Shown piece by piece: positions 22,947 to 35,097 of a stretch of DNA of 64,000 nt (position 1 is its first letter; every line of letters begins with the position of its first letter). This DNA comes from Metallyticus violacea. Taxonomy: Eukaryota; Arthropoda; Insecta; Mantodea; Metallyticidae. The notes below the pieces were generated by a model. The model saw nothing but the letters and a program-made list of their open reading frames with translations. It did no database searches and was not told where the DNA came from. The position numbers and the translations under genes are program-made. The stretch is taken from positions 76,682,001-76,746,000 of the forward strand of contig CM060831.1 in the NCBI GenBank assembly GCA_030762175.1, written 5' to 3'.

Positions 22947-24462
22947 TTATGAAAGGCTGATGGGTGGTACGTGAATATTTTGTATGTTGTTTTTTTCTTT
23001 GATAGGAGTAAGTGTAATGGTGTCCATAATTTTCTTTTTATTCTTTGCTCTATCTATTTTCTTGTGCACAACATCTTGTTTGAAGCCATTTCCTATGGCT
23101 ATATCCATTATATTATTCATTTCCAGCTCATGTTCCTCCTTGTTCATTGGAACATTAACCAGTCTGTATGCAAGACTATTTAAAACTGCATGTTTGTGAA
23201 GAACTGGATTAAAACTGTTATATTTAATGTAATTATCCGTGTGTGTAGGTTTTCTGTATATGCCAAAATTTAGGTGATTTTCTTTTTTAATTATCTTAAT
23301 GTCTAAGAAAGGTAATTGTTTATTGCATTCTCTCTCCATAGTGAATTTAACTGTTTTTTCCTGTAAGTTGAGTAACTTTAGTGCATCATCCAAGTGTCTT
23401 TCTGGTACTATTGCAAAAATATCATCAACATAGCGGTACCAAGTCTTAAATATACAAGGGAAACTATTTACTAGTCTAATTTCTAATGCACTCATGAAAA
23501 TATTTGCCAATATTGGTGATAGTGGGCTACCCATTGTCAGACCAAAATTTTGTTTGTAATATTTGTTATTGAATGTTCAGTAATTTTGTTCTAGACACAA
23601 GTTAATTAATGTAATGTATTCTTGAACATCCTTTGTGGTCATTCCTATCTTTTGTAACCACTTGTTTGTCAGAGAGTATAAATTCAGTGTAGGAATACTT
23701 GGAAAAAGTGCTGTAACATCAAACGAAACCAAGGTATCTGTTTTTTCTATTTTTATGTCTTTAATTTTTTGAATAAGATCTGGTGAGTTTTTTATGCTAA
23801 GAGATTCAAATCTTGGAAAAGTTGAAAATTTGTAAGTCAACCATTTTGCTAGTTTATAAGTTGGAGCATCTATGTTATTTATGATAGGTCTCATTGTTTT
23901 CACTGGCTTGTGTACTTTTGGGAGACCGTAGATTGTAGGTATTGTAGAGTTATCTACTTTAATTTTATAATGTTCCTTTTTATCTATTAATTTGTAATCA
24001 GTAATTGTTTTATTAAATGTGCTTTTGAATTGATTTAGGGGATTTTTGTGACTATTGAATATTCATTGTTTTTTAATAGTTCCATTCTGTCTATATAATC
24101 ATTATTATCTAGAATTACCACAGTATTTCCTTTGTCTGCTCTTGTGTAGATAACAGGTTTGTTTTTTAGTGTCTTTATTGTCTTTGTGTAAGGGTTGGTA
24201 TTATTTTTATTTCTAATTTGTTTGATAATATTACAACACTGGCTTTGAATTGTATTCCTTCTATGTCTGTAAGGTTTTTGGTGGCTATCTGTATGCCTGC
24301 TACATAATCTTCAACATTTTTGGAGAAATTTACACAAGTTTTTAAACCTTTGTTCAAAAAATTTATTTCTGTATCTGTGAATTTTTGTAGTGAAAGGTTA
24401 TAGACATTATTTTTTGTGTTTTTTTTTTCTTGGATGGTGTTTTTATCTCTTGTTTTTGGCAT
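22947..24462 (-). pseudogene. PLE-A reverse transcriptase (broken)
   Basis: Penelope-type RT in three open pieces. The N-terminal piece 24175-24462 includes FTDTEINFLNKGLKTC. The 23577-23903 piece includes MRPIINNIDAPTYKLAKWL, DTLVSFDVTALFPSIP (the first catalytic aspartate, FDVxxLFPSIP) and ITLINLCLEQN. The 22947-23534 piece starts GSPLSPILANIFM, carries the catalytic YRYVDDIFAI and continues LPFLDIKIIKKENHL, YRKPTHTDNYIKY and LNSLAYRLVNVP. Frame breaks lie at about 23534-23577, 23903-24175 and 22912-22947, so no functional protein can be made from this copy. Catalytic residues themselves are intact, which suggests fairly recent decay. Confidence 0.88.
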
Positions 24463-24960
24463 AAATTATGCTATTTTCGTTTTAGTATTTAAGTCTTATT
24501 TTTCATGTTTTGATTAAGTATTGTCAAAAGGTTGTTTTCTAAATTTTCCCACATTAAATTGCCTAGTACTTTAGTTAATTTCAATGTAAGTTGTAGTTTC
24601 TCATATTTCTATTTTTGTAATGCTAGTTTTTTTCCATTTCAAGGATTTTTCTCTCTTCTGCTTTTTGTTGTTTATTATTATCATTAAATTTTTATTATTT
24701 TCCTGACGAATTTTGGTGTGACATTTTAATTCGGCACAAGTTGGGAAATCATATATTCGTGGCTATTTCTTTTCTTTTCTTTTCTTTTTTTTCTTTGTAA
24801 TTTTTCAAAAAGTTTCATTTCTTTCTTGTATGTATTCATAACTGTGGAAAAAGATAAAGTTGATCCTACCTTACAGGAGTCCATTTTTAATGTTGCCACG
24901 TGTTAGTGTAGCATTCTTTCGGCCATCTTCATTCACAGGTTTATATACCTATATACTAAC

Positions 24961-25362
24961 TCAAAGAAGAAAAAAGAAGATAACCTACAAGAAGAAGATA
25001 AATCAGGAATATATCGGATGAACTGCAACGATTGTGAAAAAGTTTATATTGGAAAGACCAAAAGAAACATAAAAACAAGAGCTAAAGAACACATTAGGAA
25101 TATAAACCAAAAACAAGAAGAAAAATCGGTAGTAGCTTGGCACTTTTGGAAAGAACAACATAACATTAATAAAACCCCCATTTTACTTAAAAATATTAAA
25201 GGGAAAACTGTACTTACAGTCTGGGAGAACATCTATATTTGGAAGAATAAGGAGAAAGTTTTTAATTTCGAAATCCTGCCAAGTGATGTACTAATACAAA
25301 AGTTCATTAAACCTCCACCAAAGAAGAATGGATCTACCACAAACAGCGAGGCCGGCAGTTGA
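24961..25362 (+). pseudogene. inverted second copy of the PLE-A endonuclease
   Basis: Plus-strand duplicate of the endonuclease at 22430-22912, from the lysine-rich NSKKKKEDNLQ region to KPPPKKN. It keeps MNCNDCEKVYIGKTKRNIK and VVAWHFWKEQHNINK, nearly identical to the left copy (for example A to V and E to K changes), so the two arms derive from very similar or identical templates. It lacks the RT. Confidence 0.85.
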
Positions 25363-25365
25363 CCA

Positions 25366-25407
25366 GGAACTGACGATAGGAGCGATGGCTCCCGAAACTA
25401 GTCCTAC
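25366..25407 (+). ncRNA. hammerhead ribozyme (PLE-A right end)
   Basis: GGAA, CTGACGA (N7 = C, still consensus), helix II GGAGC-GATG-GCTCC, GAAAC, TA, GTC, CTAC. Helix III is ACTAGT. Confidence 0.85.
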
Positions 25408-25465
25408 ATTTTATTGAATTTTAGTGGTGTGTATGTTACAATCTCAACTCAATTTTTTTTAAAAT

Positions 25466-26099
25466 GTTAGCATAAAGTTTGTTTGGGTAATGGTATCTTG
25501 CAACTTTTGCAATTTCAGTAAATGGATGTTCCTATTTAGGGATCCGAATAATGTCTTTGTTACAGTTATCCAAATTTTACAGATTACTGAATGCATGCAG
25601 TGGGATTTACATAAATATGTTTGACAGTTTATATGGAGATATTAAATTTAAGCCACTAAATACTGAAAAGAATAATACTATTGAAGACATTAATTTAATA
25701 TTTATTATATATAAGTAAAAACTCAAATTATTTGCAGTTCATTATTGTGTAATACACAATTCAAATATCAGTATGAAGCTACAACTAAGGTTAATTTTAT
25801 ACAATAAAAATAGACCCTAATAGATGTTCATCAGTAAATATATACAATAGCACTGGCCTGTGTGGGGGGGGGGGGATCTGCTGTCTCAAATGTGAATGAT
25901 AATTTTAACTAATTTTGGCATGCTAAATTCAATGCTGAAATCAATTTTCCTCTGTCATATAAGGTTTTTAAACATCATGAACAGAACTTTAAAAGAAATC
26001 AATTTTTGTGAAATAAAAGGTAATATAAAATCAAAACTAAAATGCCATATTCCTATCTAATACACAAAACGGGTACCTACATACCTTTAAATATGTTTG
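25466..26099. other. AT-rich DNA
   Basis: Nothing recognised. A 13-bp G run lies at about 25863-25875. Confidence 0.5.
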
Positions 26100-26880
26100 G
26101 TGTCTGAGAATCAGCTTCTTTTCTTTGCTTGGGAGGAAGGCTGTGTTGATTTACATTTATGTTTTGATTGCATATCTTCTCTCTATAAGCACCAGCAGTA
26201 GTCCACCATCCCTGATGTCATCTTGCCATCTCCATAACTTCTTGATGAAATTTTTCACCTTGCTCATCACTCATGAGTCCCAAACTGGGTGGAAAGTCAA
26301 GGTTAGAGTTCAAGAAGTGAACTTTCAAACTTATATTGCAATGGAGAACTTGCAGTCTTCATAATATATTTCTTACAATTTCTTCGTATTCATGTTTTTA
26401 CATTCCCAAGGAACTTATTGATAACATTCTTGAAAGCGCACCATGCCTGAAGCTCTACCTCATTCATAGTGTTCAAAAAGCCAATATTCTTCATTACCCG
26501 TCTGATCTGAGATCCATCAAATACATCCTCTTTTATTTTAGCCTCAGACAAAAGTGGAAATTTATGATATAAATACTTGAAGCACAAGCTATTCTTGTCT
26601 AGTGCTTTGACGAATTGCTTAATGATACTAAGTTTAATATGAAATAGAAGCAATAGCACTTTTTTAGAATCAACTAGACTCACACATATATGTTTTTCTC
26701 CCTGCATTAAACTTTTTCTCTTTGGCCATTCTTTCATTGACCAGTGTTTGTCCCTACATCTACTGTCCCATTCATAGAAAAAGCAAGGAAATTTTCTATA
26801 CACACCATGCTGACCAAGAAAATACCACAAACTTTTAGATCTTACAATAGCCATTGATGCTCCTGGTATTTGTTTCTAAA
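26100..26880 (-). pseudogene. repetitive 'WDSR' protein family, copy 1
   Basis: A 154-residue open stretch at 26390-26854 minus reads YRKFPCFFYEWDSRCRDKHW, then KEWPKRKSL, VSLVDSKKVLLLLFHIKLS, IIKQFVKALDKNSLCFKYL and SEAKIKEDVFDGSQIRRV. It continues after a stop at 26100-26330 with fragments matching EQGERFHQ and MARWHQGWW. I know this order (CFLCxWDSR, EWPKR, PPLHIKLGxxKxFVKAL, then DEQGERFHQ) from a repetitive, uncharacterised family of arthropod gene models thought to be of mobile-element origin. Cysteines of the CFLC block are partly lost (PCFFYEW). A second copy lies at 44450-46330. The catalytic mechanism is unknown. Confidence 0.65.
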
Positions 26881-28857
26881 ATGGATTTCAAAGCTTAATT
26901 TAAAATATGTAAAATATATTTCCTCAATAAATGGAGCAATATTATTCTTTTGTTTTTCAACAAGTATGAACTACATATGAAACAGAAATTATTTGGATTG
27001 TTCACACATTGCTGTCTTATTATTCCACAGCTTGAAGCCATCTTTTATTAGTTCCCTGGCATTATACACAACACACAGAAAAATTGAAATATTGCACTAA
27101 ACCACAAATACCATATCAAATACCACAGCTAATGAATTTTAACTGATGACAAAGCAATCACTTTCCCTTACTTCCTGGCCACACAGATCCCTACAATAGA
27201 TGTTGTATTTAATAAACAAATTTCATAGAAGAAAATGGTAAAATTTCCGTAATCGAATATAATGGTTTAGTAGAAGTTGTTAAACGATCCAAACAATATA
27301 AAATTTTGTTTGTTCTATTTTGTAATGCTTGTAGTATAGTTTTAGTGCAGCATTGTCGTATAACATTTATGTATGTGAAATGAGTGTAATATTGAGTAGA
27401 ATATAATTTTTAATATTATTATTTTTCATATATATATTTATTTTCTTTCACTCTCCATGGTAGCACTTGACCAACTGCTTGTCTTACATGATTACCTAGG
27501 TTCAATCCCAGCAGCCGAATTGGAATTTGTGGCAAATGAAGTAAATCTGGACAGGTTTTCTGCAACAAAGATTGCAGTGCATTGTGGTGTTTTGTTACAA
27601 ATCTGAATTGTTGTTTATGTCTGATAAATGAAGCAATTTCAGTTGCAAACTAATTTGTCTTTGTGATCTAGAGTAATGTAATTTGCTGGTTCTCGGTGTA
27701 CAAATTGTAAGGATTGCAGAACTGTAATGCTTTGCCAGTGAGTGGCTAACACACATTCATTCACTTTCTCTTCCTCTCACTTTTCCAGTGTTTTGTCTTT
27801 GTTATTTACTATGTTTATTTTACTTTTGATGATCTATACTGATTTCTTTAAATGTTCTATGATAAATGATTATGCGATTGAACCTCAGAGAATTAATTTT
27901 TTAGACTGAAGAAAAATGTGTCCATAAGAGAATTTAAACATGCACCTTATTCAAATGCAACTAATAATATTCTGGTACCTATCCTAAACAGTTCTAATGT
28001 AGATGATTGAATTGTGATCATGAAATTATAGCTGGTGATCTTATTATTCTCAAAATTTTTGGAATATTGGTTCAGGCAGCCCTTTCTTTTATGTATTTAT
28101 TCCTTTCTCTCTTTATTAGCCAAATACTAACCTGACTGTTGATTCAGACTTCCAAATTACTAGCATCTGATGTGTCTATGTTTCCAAAGTTTGTCATTTG
28201 TTGGCATAATTTTTATGGATTGAAAAACTTGATACGGTATATATTTCACAATATCTAATTCAAGCATAAAACACTATTTTCAGAGAACCTTGGCCGTATG
28301 TTATTTGGTTTGTGTAGAATGATAAGTAATTGGTGCTCTCTTCTCTAGGGAAAGTATAATAAATCCTTTTGTTAAATTTTGACTTCGTAAATGTTGGAGA
28401 TATGCTTTTAAGCCATATTTTAGATGTAGTTTAATACTGTAGTTTTTATCTTGTTACTTTTTGTATTTTCGAAAGTGTGCATCTTAAAATGTTTGTCAGA
28501 AAATACTAACATGTATTACTGGTCAATTGTTGCTTAAATAGTGAAATTATAAGACTGTAGAAAATTAAATAATCTAAATATAATGTACTGTTAACCACAC
28601 ATTCCACGTTTAAGATGTTCAGTTAACTTAGGTAGTGCAAGTTCTTATTATATACCTGTTTTCTGGGTGTTTAATTGTAGACTGTTTATGCTAGAGATAT
28701 TTGCCATATTCGATCTGAGATTTGTGTTTTACAGGTAAAAACTAATAATCTGTAACAATTTCTAAGTAGTATCAAAAGTTTCTAAAATTATAACTTGACT
28801 CTAAGTTAGCTTGTGATCTCTTTACATTTTTCTTAATTTCTTTTTTAAATATATAAG
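26881..28857. other. AT-rich intergenic DNA
   Basis: Mostly featureless apart from the SINE-C copy listed separately. A 54-bp open stretch with splice-like borders at 28681-28734 (TVYARDICHI...) is not in a compatible phase with the frame at 28858-29066. Confidence 0.45.
27455..27610 (+). repeat. SINE-C copy 2 (tRNA-like head)
   Basis: Box A-like TGGTAGCACTTGA at about 27470, box B GGTTCAATCCC at 27500-27510, then GAATTTGTGGCAAATGAAGT as in copy 1 (14488-14705). Ends are approximate. Confidence 0.55.
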
Positions 28858-29066
28858 AAACTGATCCAGAAAGTTTGCATCATATATTTACAGAAGGCTA
28901 TAATTTATATAAAAAAGATTACCCATATGTAGAAAATTGTTATTCTGGCCCAAACATTATGAACATAAATCTCAAATTTAAATATGGTCTAGCTATATTT
29001 GTACATACAGAAAATAAAGAACCATATGGTCACTGTTGTATAAGTATTGCAAAGTATTTGTGGTAA
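28858..29066 (+). CDS. possible terminal exon, unidentified
   Basis: An open frame follows a weak acceptor (TTTAAATATATAAG at 28857) and ends at TAA 29064-29066, immediately overlapped by an AATAAA. It reads DPESLHHIFTEGYNLYKKDY, ENCYSGPNIMNIN, FVHTENKEPYGHCCIS. The composition is protein-like (several Cys, His, Gly, Pro in AT-rich surroundings). No related sequence occurs elsewhere in the window, so it is either a host exon or an unrecognised old element. There is no ATG near its start. Confidence 0.28.
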
Positions 29067-29648
29067 ATAAACCTTGCTTAGTGTACAGACATATGAGTAT
29101 ATACTTTTTTTTTTTAACTCCTTTCTTGAATCCTTAAGCACTGTTAGTGCTGTTAAAAAAACTTACCTGCCATTAAGCCCAGCTTCAATCCTGAGTTGCA
29201 GAAAGCTGTATAGGTGTATGTTTGGTTATTTTTGTAAGAACTTTCCTTGAATAAACTCAGGCTGTAGGATGTCTAATTTATTTATGACTGCATTAGTTAG
29301 TTATGTTTCATTTAATGTCCGAAGGAATTTAAGTAGAAACTCCCAAAAATATGTATATAATAAATCACCAATCTTCATTTCATTTTCAAGATAGGGAATG
29401 ATCTGTCTTGTAAATTTTGAGTTCTGATATTTTTCCCAAATGTTACACTTTCCTAACATATTGGGTGATGTAATATAATCCTTGCACTTTAATAAATTTG
29501 CTATATTAGACTTTGAAACATCAAAAGGAGATTATTAAATAAAAATAATTTTTCATATTTTGGAAAACAATTTATTGTTTTGGGGGGAAAAGATTAATTT
29601 TTATAGAAAATTACAAGAAGCTTAATGTTGCAATGAACTGAACTCATG

Positions 29649-29706
<58 letters not shown>

Positions 29707-30528
29707 TTTTTTTTATATATAGGATTCTTATTATTGAACATTAGGATATATTTAAAAAATGAGTAACTTTTCAAATTTGTTTTTGCTGTCTAATGCATTG
29801 TTCTAATGAACTTATGGGCATTTCCTCTTGGCACGACAGTATTGTAATGGACTTCTAAGGTTGGTATGTCTTTGGGGTGCCACTATCTTCTAAAGCTTAT
29901 TGCAAGTTTAAAATATATGGGATGTTTTGCTTGAGTTTTAAAATAATTACTTTTCAATGTAGTGCTGTAGATATTTTGGAATATGTAAATAAAACTCCCT
30001 CTTAGTTTGGTTCATTGCATCCTATTACCATTAACAATCCACTTGTTTTGTATATATCTAATAAGAAGCTTAGTTTTTACCTAAAATATGTAATTTATTT
30101 ACTCATTTACCAGAGAAAGTGTTCAAAGGTCAGCATCAGCATCAATTCATGCATTATATTATCAGAGCATTGATTCAAAAAATTCCTGTGAGTCATGAGT
30201 TGTTCCAGCAACTACTGAAATTATAGTGATAAGTCTTCTTCTGACTCAATGGCACCTTATATATAAGATGTCTGAGAAAGAAATTGAGGCATGAGAGATC
30301 AAGCAATCACAGTGACCAAGTGATATTGTCGGGATTATAGTGATCCCAGTTTATCCATTGGTTCCCAAATGTGGCTGTCATAGGATCCCTCACAGCACTG
30401 GTGATGTGCTGACACCCTATCATGTTCGAACCAGAATCTTTTTCAAATATCCAATAAAAATACAATCCAGCAGTTCTGGTAACATGTCTGTGAGGAGCAT
30501 GAAATAAATCTGTCTGTTGAAGTGGGCA
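29067..30528. other. AT-rich DNA
   Basis: No gene seen apart from the microsatellite at 29650-29706. Confidence 0.5.
29650..29706. repeat. (ATT)n microsatellite
   Basis: About 18 uninterrupted ATT units followed by a T run. Confidence 0.95.
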
Positions 30529-30540
30529 CTCAGAATGTAT

Positions 30541-30817
30541 TTTTTTTTGTGTGTGTGTAGTGTTTAACACCCATTTTTACTACTGAGGCACCACAGGCAA
30601 TGGACACTGATGATGCATGAGATGAAATGATAAATTGGGAAAGGATTTTTTTTTTTAAGGAAGGAAATGTCCCAGGCCTAAGTTTAGGTACCTCCCCGGC
30701 ATTTGCCAGTTATGAGGACTGAGAAAAACCTGGAGAAAACCCCAGTCAGGGAGGACGGTCCTGGCGGGATTCGAACCCCAGAGCTCCAGCTCACGACTCG
30801 GCCACCCGTGGCGGTCT
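30541..30817 (-). repeat. SINE-A copy 2
   Basis: Full family order on the minus strand: tRNA-like head GGTGGCCGAG with box B GGTTCGAATCCC, body, T-rich tail at 30541-30549. The flanks CTCAGAATGTAT (30529-30540) and CTCAGATTGTAT (30818-30829) are a 12-bp target duplication with one difference. Part of the head between boxes A and B is deleted. Confidence 0.9.
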
Positions 30818-31495
30818 CTCAGATTGTATGATACAATAAATCTCCATTGGACAATACTAATCCAAACAATGAGAACTTGTATATGGATTTTCTACCACCC
30901 ACTTATGCAAAATGTGGTGACTGAAATGTGTGTATGAATTCATGTGTGAAAAAAACATTCACTCATGTAAACAATGTAGATCAGAAAATGGGATTGCACT
31001 GCAGTCTGCTGCAGAAACTAGTATGTCGATTCCATGCTGTGATCATAATCATCAGCTTATTGTAGCCAATGGAGATATTCATGACATTTCAGGAATCTTT
31101 GAGAATTTACTGTGCTCAATAAATAAATAAAGGACACAACTATTCCTATTTTTTATGTTACATTACCAATTCTAAAATATTCTATAGTGCTAACAGCTGA
31201 CTTTACATACATTCTGATCCAATATGTTTGCATTAGTCTTCTTCTATCTTTTGTCAGTTTGCACAGGTAGTTTTGTAACACGTTGGATAAGACTGGTTGA
31301 TTGAAAGAGAAGGCCTTATGCCTTTAACTCTACCAGTATAAATAAATAATGCTTTACATAAGCAATGCAAGTTATCAAGAAACAGCTGCCAGGGCTGACC
31401 TTCCCTTCCTCAAAACTTGAATATAAATAATAGACAAATGAGGCCTTACTTAACATATGCTCTTGCAGCCCTCATCAGAAATGAGATATCAATTC

Positions 31496-31521
<26 letters not shown>
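31496..31521. repeat. (TA)n microsatellite
   Basis: About 12 TA units, flanked by GAATT/AATTC halves that extend the palindrome. Confidence 0.9.
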
Positions 31522-31526
<5 letters not shown>

Positions 31527-33046
31527 AATTATGGTTTCAAAATTCCTGTTCAAACAGAAATTAGTGAACTAATAATATTGGTAGAATCATCCATTGTAAC
31601 TGAAAAGTACATTGATCTTGTTTTAATAACTTTCTGATTTTTTGGTAATGAACAATCACTTCATAAAAAATATCAATGTCATACTGCATTGATAAGGATA
31701 AAGATAGTTTCACAATTCATAATGCTGTCCTCCAGAGATAAAGATGAGAGGATTATATCATAAAATTGTCAATTACTGGACACTGTTTGCCATCTTATTT
31801 CCCGTAACTTTTCAAGATTTAATCCAACTGAAGTTAATCAAAAGTGAAAATAAATATAAGGTGTTCCATATTTATTGCAGAATTCATTGGAAAGTAATAT
31901 TATTGAGATTTAGACTGAAAAATTTATGATACTTTGCTTGGGGACTTTTATGACAAGCACTGATGTGAAAACTGTAACTGCTTCATGGTTGATAGAATGT
32001 TAAGTTGAAGATTTATCCAAGAGAAAAAGTTTGGGAATATATAGTAAAGTACTCATTTTATGGCAGACCTTTTTATTTTGTAAATAATTGCTATTTATAA
32101 ATAGTGACTTAACAGTTTTTTCATAAAATACTTACCTGATTCCAACAGACCACTGATATGCAGATAATTAAAGCAGTGTACTCTATTCCACAACATTCAC
32201 TTCATAATCAGTAGTTCAGAATCAATAACACATGATAGTAAATTATGTAACTTTCCAAAACTATGCACATTTGAAAAATGTAACAAATATGAAACATTTT
32301 ATTATAATACTCTTTGGGACATCAGTTAAAATGAACATATAATTTCCTTGTTTATAGAATCATTTTCAAATATATCATTAACAAAAATCATTTTATGTCC
32401 AATGATAAATTAAGTCACTTTTGTATGTAGTATCTTACTATTTTGTATCTTTGCACCAATTGGCATATTTTCTAGACCTTTACCAAATAATCTAGATCTG
32501 ATATATGAAATCTGAATATGGATGCACTGAAATAGTTTCTTGAATTTCTCGCAAGAATTTTCTCAATGAAAATACTGAAAAGAAAATCACAAAGCTTAAA
32601 AGCTGGAAGACAGTGAGTTTTAAACACTTGTTAAATAGATGGATTATTAAATGAATTAGTTTTCTTTTCATAATGTATTTAATATATGTGGTACAATTAA
32701 AAATTGAGGAACATCATTTCAAAACATTAAATGCACCTGATGTCAAATACAGGTTGATAGGATTTCTTCCCAATCATGATATGCTCTTTAAAAATGTTGG
32801 CTCAAATCACCTCACTTCATATTTTGCTTCCAGTATTCAAGTGCTGAGAAGCATGCGCCAGATCAAATATTATTATGTGCATCAGAATGAATGGTTCATA
32901 TGTTCAAAATAAGTTTTCCAGCCTTCATTTCTCTCTTTTGATGGCAATTCCCATTATTTTTGTAAAGGACATAAAGTTAATGCATCACTGTGCACTTCTG
33001 ATGACCATAGATGTTTATTTACCTGTGGAACAAGCTTTTAGGAAAA

Positions 33047-33072
33047 ATTCTAGAGCTTATTAAAGCTCTAGA
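33047..33072. repeat. perfect short hairpin
   Basis: TTCTAGAGCTT, four-base loop, AAGCTCTAGAA. Eleven-base arms. No T run follows. Function unknown. Confidence 0.7.
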
Positions 33073-33502
33073 AGCCACAAAGTTAGGATTGAAGAAGTGC
33101 ACAAAGGGCCCTTGTGGTTTAAGTGCCAAGGTGTGCTACTGTACACTCCAACAACAATCTAATCTAAACTACCCATGGGAGAGCAATCAAAAGGGAATAG
33201 GAAGTGAATATGAGTTGAAAAAAATCTTAAAAACAACATGAACAGGAATCTCAGTAAGTAAAATGTTCTTATGTAAAATTTTATAATTGGGGATTGTTGA
33301 AGGAGATATTGTTGGGATTATAGGTGTGGTCGCATTGCATTTTTTATTCATTATATAATTTTTAAAAATTAGTTTCTCTTCCTGTAGTTATTAATGCTTT
33401 TACAATGAACTGAATGCTATAGATAAATAATCAAGATCCATATTTGTATCAGTTCAAAATTCCATGCAGTCACAAAGAATGCAGGTTCAAATGCTACTTA
33501 TT

Positions 33503-33760
33503 TTATTTATTATTAGATTTATTTAAGGATGCTGTCTGACATCTTTGGTCATTAGCATCCCATCCAATTAAGGATGTGAAATGGTCAATAAATTTTGCTC
33601 AAAGGCCTCTTCTTTTAGGCTTGAGGTTTGTTATACATGTCATAAATCTATGACATGGGACAACAGCTTTACTTCCCTTCCAAAGGAAGCCATCAACCCT
33701 GGCCAGTTTTTATCCTGCAACTTAAGGTCACAAGGCAAGTATGGTTACCAATGTGCATAA
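33503..33760 (-). repeat. SINE-B copy 1, old and diverged
   Basis: Minus strand carries the SINE-B body order: CTTCCTTTGGAAGGGAAGTAAAG, then the GAGGCCTTTGAGCAAAATTT block and a terminal AAATAAAT tail. The tRNA-like head (TGGTAACCATACTTGCC) is recognisable at 33735-33755. It is clearly more mutated than the other SINE-B copies. Confidence 0.7.
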
Positions 33761-34199
33761 GTATGGGACCATTCTGTATAATATTTGAGGAAAGTAAGTA
33801 TCTAGTTTACTGTTGCAGTGAGCAATGTAGAAAACAGAAGAGTGCAGTTGAAACTCCATTGTTACACTTTTGAATTCTGTTATAATGTTTTTGTTTTCAT
33901 TAATTGTTTAATTGTACTACCAGGTTCTAGGAGAATGTGGCACACCATAATGCTATATGGTACCGCACACACATATTTAGTCAATCATAAAAGAATGTAG
34001 TAACTTGTTCAAAATTTCCCTTTCACTCTGCTGCAAGCAACTGCTTAAAAATAAAATGCAAAACAGCTGGCAAGTTTAGCTACAAAAGAAACAAAAATGT
34101 TTTTCAGGTGAAAACAGATGATTAAGCCAAATCAATAAGTTCATATTTTTTTTAAAAGGGTTATTATAAGCCAATCCAGACTTAACCTATTGGTATTGT

Positions 34200-34870
34200 A
34201 TTTAATAGCTCTCATTGCTACCTCGGAAATCTGATTTGAATCCCTGTACAGCTGAGTAAATGTGTTTTAAAGTTTTCAGCTTGCCTGTTGCTGTAATGTT
34301 AGCAGCTTCATCTTTTGTCGATATGAAATAAACATCTTTATTATCCTTCCACCTCACACACAACACCTTCTTTGCAGACCATGATTCATAATTACCAAGT
34401 TTCAGTTTATTAAGAGAGATATCAGGCAGCATATCCTTACTATTTGCTCTAACAGTACCAACTGCATTAGTTTTTCTGTCCACAAGTGTTCTAAAGAGAT
34501 CTGGAGAGGAATATCATTTATCCAAACACAATGTGTGGCTTCTCTCTACCAATGGTTCACAAATGTTTAGTACAACATTTTACCTGCTGGAAGACTAGGA
34601 TCTGCCACATCATCACCTAAATAAGTTTTGAAGTAATATCTAGAACTAGATTCACAAATTTTGTAAAAATTTATTCCAAATCTTGCATATTTAAATGTAT
34701 TGCATTGCACTTGAAAGGTGACTTCTGAAATTCATTAGGCTTTCATCCAGAGCTATGGCTTCAGTAGGAAGATATAATTCTGAAAATTTTGCAAAAAAAT
34801 GGTGAATGAAGGCCTAATCTTTTTAGCTTATCATTTTCATTTTCATTTGTCATTAGTGAAATGCAGAAAA
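34200..34870 (-). pseudogene. piggyBac-type transposase remnant
   Basis: Minus strand 34202-34483 reads DRKTNAVGTVRANSKDMLP, then LKLGNYESWSAKKVLCVRW and KDNKDVYFISTKDEA. This is the piggyBac/PGBD block (GTVRxNRKGxP, then the KWKDxRDVxxLST region). Upstream fragments at 34480-34560 give SPDLFRTL and LCLDK, the YxDNxYTSxxLF block with the catalytic aspartate shifted out of frame, and 34700-34800 gives SPFKCNAIHL-like pieces. Multiple stops; both ends are missing. Confidence 0.75.
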
Positions 34871-35097
34871 TATGAAATAAGTTTGAACCTCTATCTGCTC
34901 ATTGTTTCCCCCATATACTGGTGTCTCAATGCATTTTGTCTTACTCCAATATAGTTAAATTTGTGACTTTCACATTTGAGACATTAAAATAACTAGAACA
35001 AAGTATACTGTAATCTCTTATGGTGTATCAAGCCATTTATCATCATCTTTCAGTTTGTTTTTTTTCTCTCTTTATTTTGCATTTGTTTTGTAGCATA

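Larger units (their letters stand above)
22323..25465. mobile_element. Penelope-like element PLE-A, 3.1 kb, inverted dimer
   Basis: The largest PLE in the window. The left 2.2 kb carries a near full-length coding region on the minus strand (endonuclease 22430-22912, RT 22947-24462). The right 0.5 kb (24961-25465) is an inverted, truncated copy of the 3' end with the endonuclease only. Termini are inverted repeats (AAATTGAGTCGAGATTGTAA at the left against its complement at 25430-25460). The flanks TGTTAGCAGCATAAAGTCTT (22301) and TGTTAGCATAAAGTTT (25465) look like an imperfect target duplication. Both ends carry a hammerhead. The left end has an extra 60 bp tail (from 22323) absent from the right, as in the small PLE-A at 45206-45666. 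Confidence 0.88.
30830..33502. other. AT-rich intergenic DNA
   Basis: No supported gene. Holds a (TA)n tract at 31496-31521, a consensus minus-strand splice donor (CAG|GTAAGT) at 32135/32136 without a convincing exon, and a short perfect hairpin at 33047-33072. Confidence 0.45.

Noticed and set aside
24890..24960. Possible hammerhead in the centre of PLE-A (GAAGATGGCCGAAAG on the minus strand)
   Set aside because: CTGANGA is incomplete and there is no helix II hairpin.
28681..28734. 54-bp open stretch with AG and GT borders before the frame at 28858-29066
   Set aside because: The phases do not match: the first ends in phase 0 and the second needs one base from the previous exon.
29110..29225. 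Minus-strand CAG|GTAAGT donor at 29162 with a 39-bp open stretch
   Set aside because: Same reason: too short, with no partner.
30930..31130. 66-codon frame ending just before AATAAATAAATAAA
   Set aside because: Peptide is somewhat protein-like, but there is no convincing acceptor and no known family; chance frames of this size are common here.
32136..32207. Minus-strand sequence ending in a perfect donor (CAG|GTAAGTA)
   Set aside because: Only about 20 codons are open and no acceptor is clear; a lone consensus donor is expected by chance.
33011..33241. Frame around 33011-33241 as a gene
   Set aside because: It runs through a perfect hairpin and has no family resemblance or gene signals.
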